From the NCBI RefSeq assembly GCF_000010165.1, contig NC_012491.1, forward strand, positions 2,177,501-2,241,500: 64,000 nucleotides of DNA, written 5' to 3'. Made by a program: the position numbers and the translations under genes. This document shows positions 52,359-59,729 of this stretch, piece by piece; position 1 is the stretch's first letter; each line of letters begins with the position of its first letter. The notes beneath the pieces were generated by a model. It ran no database searches and was not told the origin of the DNA. It saw only the letters and a program-made list of their open reading frames with translations. Origin of the DNA: Brevibacillus brevis NBRC 100599 (lineage in GTDB: Bacteria > Bacillota > Bacilli > Brevibacillales > Brevibacillaceae).

Positions 52359-52374
52359 GTAAGGCACGGCGAAT

Positions 52375-52417
52375 AAAAAAAGGAGGAGCCGCGAGAGACA
52401 GCGACTTCTCCTTTTTC
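52375..52417. terminator. Probable bidirectional terminator
   Basis: AAAAAAAGGAG and CTCCTTTTTTC form an imperfect stem with GC-rich middle, T-rich on both strands, between the frameshifted gene and the convergent DCC protein gene. Confidence 0.65.
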
Positions 52418-52419
52418 TT

Positions 52420-52845
52420 TTAATCCAAAAAGCGGGATCTAATCTGCGGGGTAGGAAGCAGGCATTGCTCTGCTTTACCCATCCACCGATATCGATTTCT
52501 CGCGACCCAATCATAAATCGGATTGCGGACAGGCCTTGGGATGAGCCGAGCTACATTTGACAGCAGAGGCCATCCACCTTGAAGCTTGCGACCAACGTGC
52601 AGGATCGCATCCGATTTTGTATATAGCTGTCCGTTGGCGATAAAGACCACGGATGACATGTCTTTTTCCTGATAGTTGTAATGAGACAAAATTTCCTGCG
52701 CTCTCTGTGACTGCAAGGAAGCAAAATGAATGTAACCGTGCGGATCACGCTTCAAAATAAACTGCACAGCACCGTGGCACAGATGACAAACCCCATCAAA
52801 CAGTAACAGGTACGCAGGATGGTCCACTTCTCTGCCTGCTTTCAT
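52420..52845 (-). CDS. DCC-family thiol-disulfide oxidoreductase (DUF393)
   Basis: A 141-residue protein of the DCC/DUF393 family. The namesake motif is at the N-terminus: LLFDGVCHLCHGAVQFILKRD with a CxxC pair (residues about 21-24). A thioredoxin-like fold is predicted; substrate unknown. ATG 52845 is behind GGAGGGC. It is convergent with the frameshifted gene and is the last gene on its strand after hutH. Confidence 0.88.
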   Translation of the reverse strand: MKAGREVDHPAYLLLFDGVCHLCHGAVQFILKRDPHGYIHFASLQSQRAQEILSHYNYQEKDMSSVVFIANGQLYTKSDAILHVGRKLQGGWPLLSNVARLIPRPVRNPIYDWVARNRYRWMGKAEQCLLPTPQIRSRFLD

Positions 52846-52939
52846 GAGACAGCCCTCCATACTTCAAGTGGTTTGGTCGAAATGCTTATCCTTAGCTCCA
52901 TCATAACAGAGAAAAACAATGGTTCCTATACATGAACGA

Positions 52940-54454
52940 TTATTCCGTCACAAACGCGAGTGTCCCTTGGTGGATCAGCTCTTCTGCCTTGACGAGGTCA
53001 GGGTGCATTTCGCGGTCTTCATGCAGGCGGGGAATCACCCGGCGCAACTGCTCATAGGCTCTTGCTGTACCTGTTCCGAGATCTCCCGAACCAAAATCAA
53101 TAGCTTGAGCTGCTGCCAAATATTCGATAGCAAGCACCTTGGTGACGTTTGATACAATCGTGCGAAGCTTGCGAGCAGAAGTCGTACCCATGCTGACATG
53201 GTCCTCCTGATTGGCAGATGACGGGATCGAATCGACTGATGCCGGATGGCAGAGCACTTTGTTTTCAGAAACAATGGAAGCGGCAACATATTGCGTAATC
53301 ATAAATCCAGAATGGAGTCCGCCATTTTCGGTTAAGAATCCGGGAAGGCCACTTAGCTGTGGATTGACGAGACGTTCTGTGCGTCTTTCGGATATATTTG
53401 CTAGCTCAGCCATCGCAATGGCAAGAAAATCAGCTGCGAATGCCATTGGCTGACCGTGGAAATTCCCGCCGGAGATGACATCGCCTGTTTCTGTGAAAAG
53501 AATAGGGTTATCGGTAACGCTATTGCATTCGCGTGTAACCGTAGTCCATACATACTCAAGCGTATCACGAGTTGCACCGTGCACTTGCGGGAGGCAACGA
53601 AGGCTGTATGGATCTTGGACGCGTAGCTCACCCTGTCCAGTAGTTCGTTTGCTGCCGGATAAGTGCTGGAGCAAACGCTTTGCTGATTCCTGCTGTCCTG
53701 GATGCGGGCGGATGAGATGGAGCTGGGGATCAAAGGCTTTTGGAATTCCACGCAGCGCTTCAATCGTCATCGCCGCAATCAATTCCGCGCTTTCAAGTAG
53801 AACTCGCGAATCATACAAGGCGAGGCAAAGCTGTGCGGTCATTGCCTGTGTACCGTTAATCAGAGCCAGACCTTCTTTTGCCTCGAGTCGAATAGGGGAG
53901 AGGCCCACTTCGCTCAGTGCTTCTTTACCGGATAGCCGCTTGCCATTGACGAGCGCTTCACCTTTGCCGAGCATGACCAGTACCATATGAGCAAGAGGTG
54001 CCAGGTCGCCGCTTGCACCAAGGGAACCTTGTTGAGGAATAATCGGATGAACCCCGCGATTGCATAGTTCTACTAGCTGAAGCAATGTTTCTTCCCGAAT
54101 TCCCGAATACCCCTTTGCCAACGCATTGATGCGCAATGCCATCATCGCACGGACAACTTCAACGGCATAAGGGTCGCCCATCCCGCAGGCATGACTCATA
54201 ATTAAATTTTCTTGCAGCTTGCTTACGTCCTCATCGTGGATCATGACATCGGAAAATTTTCCGAAGCCAGTAGTGATTCCGTATACGACTTCCTGCTGTG
54301 ATACCATTCTCTCCACCATGGCACGTGAAGCACGAACACGATGCAATGCTTCTTCAGTTATTTGGATGTGGGTGGCGCTTCTTGCAATGGAAACAACATC
54401 TTCGATACGCAATTGATCCCCATCTACTTTTACAACGTTTACTTGCTGATTCAT
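52940..54454 (-). CDS. hutH: Histidine ammonia-lyase
   Basis: A 504-residue HAL. The MIO-forming motif is GSLGASGDLAPLAHM (Ala-Ser-Gly about residue 143). Also seen: YGITTGFGKFSD (active-site Tyr), QEDHVSMGTTSARKL, and QDPYSLRCLPQVHG. It converts histidine to urocanate, the first step of histidine use. It stands alone: hutU, hutI, hutG and hutP are not next to it, unlike the B. subtilis operon. The leader upstream holds a strong terminator with HutP-like motifs and a small ORF. The ribosome site AAAGGAGG lies before ATG 54454. Confidence 0.95.
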   Translation of the reverse strand: MNQQVNVVKVDGDQLRIEDVVSIARSATHIQITEEALHRVRASRAMVERMVSQQEVVYGITTGFGKFSDVMIHDEDVSKLQENLIMSHACGMGDPYAVEVVRAMMALRINALAKGYSGIREETLLQLVELCNRGVHPIIPQQGSLGASGDLAPLAHMVLVMLGKGEALVNGKRLSGKEALSEVGLSPIRLEAKEGLALINGTQAMTAQLCLALYDSRVLLESAELIAAMTIEALRGIPKAFDPQLHLIRPHPGQQESAKRLLQHLSGSKRTTGQGELRVQDPYSLRCLPQVHGATRDTLEYVWTTVTRECNSVTDNPILFTETGDVISGGNFHGQPMAFAADFLAIAMAELANISERRTERLVNPQLSGLPGFLTENGGLHSGFMITQYVAASIVSENKVLCHPASVDSIPSSANQEDHVSMGTTSARKLRTIVSNVTKVLAIEYLAAAQAIDFGSGDLGTGTARAYEQLRRVIPRLHEDREMHPDLVKAEELIHQGTLAFVTE

Positions 54455-54485
54455 CTGTAATTTCCTCCTTTAGCAGAGCAGAGAA

Positions 54486-54530
54486 CGAAAAGAGCGAGGG
54501 GTTAGGATACTATCTCCTAACCCCTCGCTC
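54486..54530 (-). promoter_or_regulatory. hutH leader terminator with HutP-type NAG motifs
   Basis: Arms 54492-54507 and 54515-54530 are perfectly complementary over 16 bp, with a 7-base loop, and TTTTC follows on the minus strand. The RNA carries GAG-N4-UAG-N4-UAG (complement of 54526-54510), the trinucleotide spacing used by B. subtilis HutP when it opens the hut terminator. It lies about 35 bases before the hutH start. Confidence 0.75.
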
Positions 54531-54584
54531 GAGAGCATGTATGTGATTGGATAAAAACGTGTAAGCCTGCATTCGTCGCGGCAT
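54510..54584 (-). CDS. Possible hutH leader peptide (24 codons)
   Basis: ATG 54584 behind GTGAGG (eight bases) opens a 24-codon ORF beginning MPRRMQAYTFLSNHIH and stopping with TAG at 54510-54512. It has two His codons (NHIH), and the stop codon lies in the loop of the terminator hairpin. A ribosome reaching it would unzip the 5' arm. Short ORFs occur by chance; the position and ribosome site are what make it notable. Confidence 0.45.
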   Translation of the reverse strand: MPRRMQAYTFLSNHIHALERGVRR

Positions 54585-54642
54585 ACGTTCTTCCTCACTT
54601 TCGTTCATGTGCAACTGTCTGATTATTTTAGCTATTGCTATC

Positions 54643-54670
54643 ATTGTATCAAATGCCTACGTGCAGTCAA
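54643..54670 (-). promoter_or_regulatory. Promoter of hutH
   Basis: On the minus strand TTGACT (54665-54670) and TACAAT (54643-54648) are 16 bases apart. This predicts a leader of roughly 180 bases before hutH, long enough for the terminator control described. Confidence 0.65.
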
Positions 54671-54814
54671 GATGATCTTGTCACGGCGGCTTCCCTAGAG
54701 AGTAAAAAACGGGCTTAGTTCAATTTTTTAAACTGGGCGAGAGTCGTCTCTTGAGTTGGATAAATGTCATACCATGTACTGTGTTAGTTCATCCGAAAGG
54801 ACGTGTAGAATTCC
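54671..54814. other. Divergent spacer before the coat-like gene
   Basis: No gene seen. CATACCAT at 54768-54775 resembles the CATANNNT -10 of sigma-E/sigma-K promoters and could drive the repeat protein; its -35 is not clear. Confidence 0.35.
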
Positions 54815-55852
54815 GTGGAAAAGCGACGTAAGATGCCGCCTATGCCTACCGCACTCCCAAGGCGTCCTAAAGAAATGCCGAAACCGCCTTCTTCAGCGAT
54901 GCCATTGCCCTCTCCATCGATGCCGTCACCTATCAAGCCTTCTCCTGAAAAGCCCAAGTCGGAAAGTCCAATCAATCCGAATCATTCTATTCCTGCGCGC
55001 CCAATGCCGCAAAAACCGATCATGCCTGCTCCCAATCTGGCTAACCCAAACGTACCAAACGTGATGCCGCCAAATCGGATACCAGCGAATCCGATGCCAC
55101 CTAATAAACCTTCCAATCCAATGCCACCAAATCTCAAACCGAATCCAATGCCCATGCCACCGAACCGGATTCCGGCAAATCCGATGCCTAACGCTTCACC
55201 AAATGTAAGGCCAAATGAGAGCCCAAACATGAGGCCAAATGTCAGACCCAATGTGCGACCAAATGAGAGTCCAAACATGCGGCCAAATGTGCGACCGAAT
55301 GAGAGTCCAAACATGAGACCAAATGTCAGACCGAACGTAAGGCCAAACGAAAGTCCAAACATGAGACCAAATGTCGGACCGAATGTAAGACCGAATGTCA
55401 GACCGAATGTCAGACCGAATGTCAGACCGAATGTGCGGCCGAATGAAAGTCCAAATATGATGCCAAATCTAAGACCGAATATCAGACCAAATATCAGACC
55501 GAATGTAAGGCCAAATGCTCGACCGAATGAAAACATAGGAAGGGAGCTGGAGTTGTACCTTTTCAAATTCCAGTTCCATATGGATCGGATGGATTATTTC
55601 CGCCACAAATGCGAGGAGCATCGTGAAAATCGCCGCAAATACATGGACTACCGCAAACATTACAAGCATCATGAACGAAGAATGCATCATTATCATGACC
55701 GTTGCCAATTATGGAATGACGGTAGCAGTTCATTTGGGCGAGGTTCATCATCTTCATCCTCGGGTGGCAGTAGCTCCTCCTCCGGATACCATTATCGACA
55801 TAGACGGGATCATAGACGAGGACGTGGGTGTGACTGCGGATGTTCATTTTGA
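54815..55852 (+). CDS. Asn/Pro-rich PNVR-repeat protein, probable spore coat component
   Basis: A 345-residue low-complexity protein. The N-terminal third is rich in Pro, Met and Lys (PMPPNRIPANPM repeats). Residues about 128-240 are a tandem array of 4-residue units PN-V/M/I/E-R/S, often in 12-residue groups (PNESPNMRPNVR). The C-terminal 95 residues are rich in His, Arg, Tyr and Ser (HHYHDRCQLW, SSSSSSGG, YHYRHRR) and end in CDCGCSF. Compositions like this are typical of spore coat/exosporium proteins; no enzyme domain is seen. GTG 54815 has AAAGGAC upstream. Confidence 0.75.
   Translation: MEKRRKMPPMPTALPRRPKEMPKPPSSAMPLPSPSMPSPIKPSPEKPKSESPINPNHSIPARPMPQKPIMPAPNLANPNVPNVMPPNRIPANPMPPNKPSNPMPPNLKPNPMPMPPNRIPANPMPNASPNVRPNESPNMRPNVRPNVRPNESPNMRPNVRPNESPNMRPNVRPNVRPNESPNMRPNVGPNVRPNVRPNVRPNVRPNVRPNESPNMMPNLRPNIRPNIRPNVRPNARPNENIGRELELYLFKFQFHMDRMDYFRHKCEEHRENRRKYMDYRKHYKHHERRMHHYHDRCQLWNDGSSSFGRGSSSSSSGGSSSSSGYHYRHRRDHRRGRGCDCGCSF
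55198..55534 (+). repeat. 12-bp tandem repeat array (PNxR units)
   Basis: About 28 copies of a 12-bp unit close to AATGTCAGACCG, with longer-period blocks (36 bp) alternating with PNES/PNMR variants. Stretches of identical units at about 55385-55440 suggest recent expansion. The array also leaves the opposite strand open, giving a spurious GLTFGL-type ORF. Confidence 0.9.
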
Positions 55853-55865
55853 AGGGTATGAGGAA

Positions 55866-55895
55866 GGACGCCAGCTAATTAAGCGGCGTCCTTTT
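55866..55895 (+). terminator. Terminator after the repeat protein gene
   Basis: GGACGCC (55866-55872) pairs with GGCGTCC (55885-55891), then TTTT. Confidence 0.8.
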
Positions 55896-55901
55896 CCATA
55901 C

Positions 55902-56828
55902 TCAATTCGTAAATGCTTCAACAGCGACTCCTTTTTTCTTTAACTCGCGTCTTAAAGTAAGGAGGGCATCATCTTTGTTTTTACATTCCAAGATGATGTC
56001 CACATTGTAATCCGCAAGCGCACTGACAAATGTAAGGAACGCCTCTGGATCAATATCGTCAGCATGAGCGCGAAAGTCATTTGCTGACTTAGGCGAGGAC
56101 ATGTGCATCTTCGGTGTGCGTTCTCCCCAGGTTTGAATAATTCGTGGAAGGTATTCCGTCCAATCCTCGCCATCAGAATGGCAGTTGTGGTGGTGAATAT
56201 CGAGCACCATCGGCACACCGATCCGTTCGCACAGCTCCAGAACCTCGCGCATGGTAAAAGAAGTGTCATCGTTTTCCACGACTACACGACGTTTCACGTT
56301 TTCAGGAAGCTGCTCGAAGTTGGATGCAAAACGAGCAAGAGAAGAGGCTTTATCTTCGTATACCCCTCCCACATGTGTCACCAAGACGGAATTATCGTCA
56401 AGTCCCAGTAAATCAAACACTTTTGCATGGTAGGAAAAATCGGCAATGGTCGCTTCCAGCACAGAAGGCTTGTCACTGTTCAATATGCTGTAATGTCCGG
56501 GATGAGCTGTCAAACGAATGCCATGATTGCGGATATAATTCCCAGCCTTTTGGAAGTCCCATGCGAATTCCTTTGCCCAATCCCATTCAGCTGCTACCGG
56601 ATGAGTAGCCAGTGGAACAAATTCAGAAGGAAGCCGATACAAAAAGATCTGATTTTCTACATTATAAGCAAGTAAATCCATTAAATTGAAAAAGTTTGCC
56701 TGCATAACTTGCCGCAGCTTTTTTAATCGAGCTGGGGGATCTAATTTATTTACTTGGGCAACCGTCGTTTTTTTGTTTGGATTGTTTTTCGTCTTTACAC
56801 TGATGCAGGCATAGCCCATACGGATCAA
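55902..56828 (-). CDS. uvsE: UV DNA damage endonuclease
   Basis: A 308-residue UVDE. TIM-barrel motifs: MGYACISVKTKNN, GIRLTAHPGHYSILNS, VTHVGGVYEDKASSLARFASNF, VVENDDTSFTMREVLELC, MVLDIHHHNCHSDGEDWTE and ILECKNKDDALL, providing the His/Asp/Glu metal ligands. It nicks 5' of UV photoproducts and is known in Bacillus spores. TTG 56828 has AAAGGAGG nine bases upstream and is three codons before the MGYACIS core. Convergent with the repeat protein gene and divergent from the GGDEF-EAL gene. Confidence 0.93.
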   Translation of the reverse strand: MIRMGYACISVKTKNNPNKKTTVAQVNKLDPPARLKKLRQVMQANFFNLMDLLAYNVENQIFLYRLPSEFVPLATHPVAAEWDWAKEFAWDFQKAGNYIRNHGIRLTAHPGHYSILNSDKPSVLEATIADFSYHAKVFDLLGLDDNSVLVTHVGGVYEDKASSLARFASNFEQLPENVKRRVVVENDDTSFTMREVLELCERIGVPMVLDIHHHNCHSDGEDWTEYLPRIIQTWGERTPKMHMSSPKSANDFRAHADDIDPEAFLTFVSALADYNVDIILECKNKDDALLTLRRELKKKGVAVEAFTN

Positions 56829-57018
56829 GGAAATCTCCCTCCTTTGCAGCACCATTCCTTTGTAGTATCTCCAAAACGGGAACGTCGTCGACTTCTTGCC
56901 AGGGAATTATAAAACGGATAAGATGGGAGAATGTCACAGGCACGCCTACAACCTTTCCGTAAAAATGCAGACGTTCCTCGTGAGTAGACTTCGGTAAAGG
57001 TTTTTGAAGGAGAATGCA

Positions 57019-59436
57019 ATGAATAGTCTTGACCAATCCTATAGTATGACTCTGTTTTTTCTCTCCTATTTTATTTCAGCAATGGCGTCATACACAGCAT
57101 TAGATCTAGGCGCACGTCTCCATTATGCAAAAGGCAGGGGACGTGTGTTTTTGTTATGTGCTGGAGCCGTCTCCATGGGGCTTGGTATTTGGGCTATGTA
57201 TTTTGTTGCCATGCTTGCTTTGCATCTGCCGATTGCTGTCGAGTATGATCACTTGATTGTATTTTTCTCGATTGTTTTGGCCGTGTTATCATCAGCGCTT
57301 ACATTATGGATCGTGAGCGAGCAGTCCATGTCCAAGACGAGGGTGGTAAAAGGATCAGTTGTCATTGGAACTGGTATCGCAGGAATGCATTATACAGGGA
57401 TGGCAGCGATGATGATGAACGCCGTTATTCTGTACGATTGGCTATGGTTTACTGTATCCATTTTCGTGGCGATCTTGTTTTCGATGGTTGCGTTGATTCT
57501 TACGTTTCAATTGCGTTCGGTGGACCCAGTAGAAGGTCTCTGGCGTAAAATTTTTGCAGGGCTGTTGATGGGGGCAAGCATTACCGGCATGCATTACACT
57601 GGAATGTACGCCACCACATTCGTCGCTCACGAGCACATGACAATCGCAGTGATCCCATATGATGATTCGGGGCTGATCGCTACCATGATTGGCATTGTCA
57701 GCGTGTTGATTCTAGTCGTGACCTTGGCTTCTGTATACGTGGACAAGCAATTCGCAGGGAAGACCTTGCGCGTTCTAGAAAGTGACCAGCGCTATAAATC
57801 GCTATTTGAGCACAATTACGACGGAGTAATCTTTTACTCGATCGATGGTACGCAAAGCGTCATGAATCCAGCGGCGATGCGATTGACAAAGGAGCAGAGC
57901 TTGCCACTCGAAAAATTAAAGACGATGTGTATTTCTACAGATGCCGAGCTCATATCGACCCATTTTACAAATGCCGTGCAAGGTGACGCGCGCAACTGCG
58001 ATATTACCTTGACGACGCGCGAGGGCTGTCAGCTTCATCTGAATATGACTCATACCCCCGTATTTGTCGATCAGCAGATTACGGGTGTCTTTATGATTGT
58101 GAGAGACATTACCAATAAGAAGGAATACGAGGCAAAAATCAATTATCTCGCTTTTCACGATTCGTTGACGGGTTTGCCGAATCGCCGTTTTGTCGAACAG
58201 CAACTGGATCAGGTGATCATGGAGGCACAAAAAACAGATCAGCAAGTTTACGTGCTGTTTCTGGATCTCGACCATTTCAAACTGGTAAACGATTCCTTGG
58301 GGCATGATTTTGGTGACCTGTTACTTCAGGAAGCCTCCTTGCGTTTGCGGGAATGTGTAGGAAAAAAAGGAACGGTGTATAGGCTCGGCGGAGACGAATT
58401 CATGGTGATTCTGACAGATGTCACGGAAAGAGAAGTATCTTCCATGGCGAATGAAATCAACGAGACGATTGAACAGGCATTTTTTATCCATGGGCACGAG
58501 CTGTACATAACGACGAGTATCGGGATTTCTCGCTATCCAGAGGATGGGCAAGACAGAAGTGTCTTGATGCGGAACGCAGATGCGGCGATGTATGCAGCCA
58601 AAGACAAAGGGAAGAACAGCTTCCATCTGTACGTACCGAATCTGGAGCAAGCAGTGAATGACAAAATGAATATTCAAAATGAATTGAATCGCGCTTTGGC
58701 CAGGCAAGAATTTTTATTGCATTACCAGCCACAGGTAAGTGCCAAATCAGGCGCAATCGTTGGCGTAGAAGCACTGATTCGGTGGGATCATCCTGAACGA
58801 GGCTTACTGTTGCCAGACCAGTTCATCTCGGTAGCAGAAGAAACCGGGTTGATCGTACCGATTGGAGAATGGGTGCTGCGGACGGCCTGCAAGCAGAACA
58901 AGCAATGGCAAGATCAGGGACTCAAGCCGCTTCGGGTAGCCGTCAATCTATCTGCACGACAATTCCTCAAACAAGATTTTACCCAGATGATCGCTGAGAT
59001 TCTGCACCAGACTAGGTTAGCACCGGAATACTTGGAGCTTGAAATCACAGAAAGCAGCATGATTGACGTCCACCGTGCCACACAGGCACTTAAGGAACTG
59101 AAGCAATTAGGCGTGCACGTTGCGATTGACGATTTTGGAACGGGCTACAGTTCTCTCTACTATCTGAAAGAATTCCCGTTGAATCGTTTGAAAATAGATC
59201 GCTCGTTTGTGCGCGACATGATCGAACAGCCTTCCAATCAGGCCATTGTGTCCACGATTATTTCCATGGCGCATCATTTGCAAATGCATGTGATCGCAGA
59301 AGGGGTCGAGACAAAGGAGGAGCTTGCGTTTTTGCAGGAGCATCTGTGTGAAGAAGTGCAAGGCTATTTATTTAGCAGACCGTTACCGAGTGAAGACGTA
59401 GCATTTTATTTGCAAGCCCAAAAAGGCGTTAGTTAA
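57019..59436 (+). CDS. MHYT-PAS-GGDEF-EAL cyclic-di-GMP signalling protein
   Basis: An 805-residue membrane signalling enzyme. Seven N-terminal helices include the MHYT repeats (SAMASYTAL, MHYTGMAAMMM, MHYTGMYATT), a proposed sensor of O2, CO or NO through copper. A PAS domain lies at about 265-370 (YKSLFEHNYDGVIFYSIDG). The GGDEF domain keeps RLGGDEFMVIL but lacks an RxxD I-site. The EAL domain keeps GVEALIRWDH, LEITESSM, IDDFGTGYSS, LKIDRSF and AEGVET, so it is probably an active phosphodiesterase. ATG 57019 follows AAGGAG. Confidence 0.93.
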   Translation: MNSLDQSYSMTLFFLSYFISAMASYTALDLGARLHYAKGRGRVFLLCAGAVSMGLGIWAMYFVAMLALHLPIAVEYDHLIVFFSIVLAVLSSALTLWIVSEQSMSKTRVVKGSVVIGTGIAGMHYTGMAAMMMNAVILYDWLWFTVSIFVAILFSMVALILTFQLRSVDPVEGLWRKIFAGLLMGASITGMHYTGMYATTFVAHEHMTIAVIPYDDSGLIATMIGIVSVLILVVTLASVYVDKQFAGKTLRVLESDQRYKSLFEHNYDGVIFYSIDGTQSVMNPAAMRLTKEQSLPLEKLKTMCISTDAELISTHFTNAVQGDARNCDITLTTREGCQLHLNMTHTPVFVDQQITGVFMIVRDITNKKEYEAKINYLAFHDSLTGLPNRRFVEQQLDQVIMEAQKTDQQVYVLFLDLDHFKLVNDSLGHDFGDLLLQEASLRLRECVGKKGTVYRLGGDEFMVILTDVTEREVSSMANEINETIEQAFFIHGHELYITTSIGISRYPEDGQDRSVLMRNADAAMYAAKDKGKNSFHLYVPNLEQAVNDKMNIQNELNRALARQEFLLHYQPQVSAKSGAIVGVEALIRWDHPERGLLLPDQFISVAEETGLIVPIGEWVLRTACKQNKQWQDQGLKPLRVAVNLSARQFLKQDFTQMIAEILHQTRLAPEYLELEITESSMIDVHRATQALKELKQLGVHVAIDDFGTGYSSLYYLKEFPLNRLKIDRSFVRDMIEQPSNQAIVSTIISMAHHLQMHVIAEGVETKEELAFLQEHLCEEVQGYLFSRPLPSEDVAFYLQAQKGVS

Positions 59437-59438
59437 AC

Positions 59439-59475
59439 AAGAGGAGCAGCTCTCACGAGTTGCTCTTTTGTTTTG
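59439..59475 (+). terminator. Terminator after the GGDEF-EAL gene
   Basis: AAGAGGAGCAGCTC and GAGTTGCTCTT form a stem with two G-U pairs around TCAC, followed by TTGTTTT. Confidence 0.85.
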
Positions 59476-59581
59476 CTTCTGCCAGCCGAATGAGGTGGTA
59501 TAGCTGTCAAATTGGCACGTAAAATGTACTATTCCTGCTAACTTGTCTAGGAATTGCATCTAGGACGAAAGGAGGGAGAGA

Positions 59582-59725
59582 ATGCTAGCTCTAGGTGTCA
59601 TCTTATTGCTGTTTACCATTGGAGTTGCGATTGCCATTGGGTATCGGGCAAACGAAAGCGTCAGGCACTTTGATGAAAGCGCGCATGAAAGTTTTATCGG
59701 TTCCCAAGCAGAGAGGGAGGGATAA
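59582..59725 (+). CDS. 47-residue membrane micro-protein upstream of the permease
   Basis: Begins MLALGVILLLFTIGVAIAI: one membrane helix with a short hydrophilic tail (RANESVRHFDESAHESF, ending EREG). ATG 59582 has AAAGGAGGGAGAG directly upstream, one of the best ribosome sites in the region. Its stop is four bases before the permease start, so the two are surely co-translated. Tiny accessory subunits of this kind accompany some transporters. No family is recognised. Confidence 0.75.
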   Translation: MLALGVILLLFTIGVAIAIGYRANESVRHFDESAHESFIGSQAEREG

Positions 59726-59729
59726 CGAA

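Noticed and set aside
54982-55566. Minus-strand ORF of 194 residues made of GLTFGL-type repeats
   Set aside because: It is the antisense of the 12-bp repeat array; the repeat has no stop in that frame. The plus-strand gene has a ribosome site and plausible termini.
56746-57036. Minus-strand ORF of 96 residues between uvsE and the GGDEF-EAL gene
   Set aside because: It overlaps the uvsE start in another frame, has no good ribosome site, and resembles no family.
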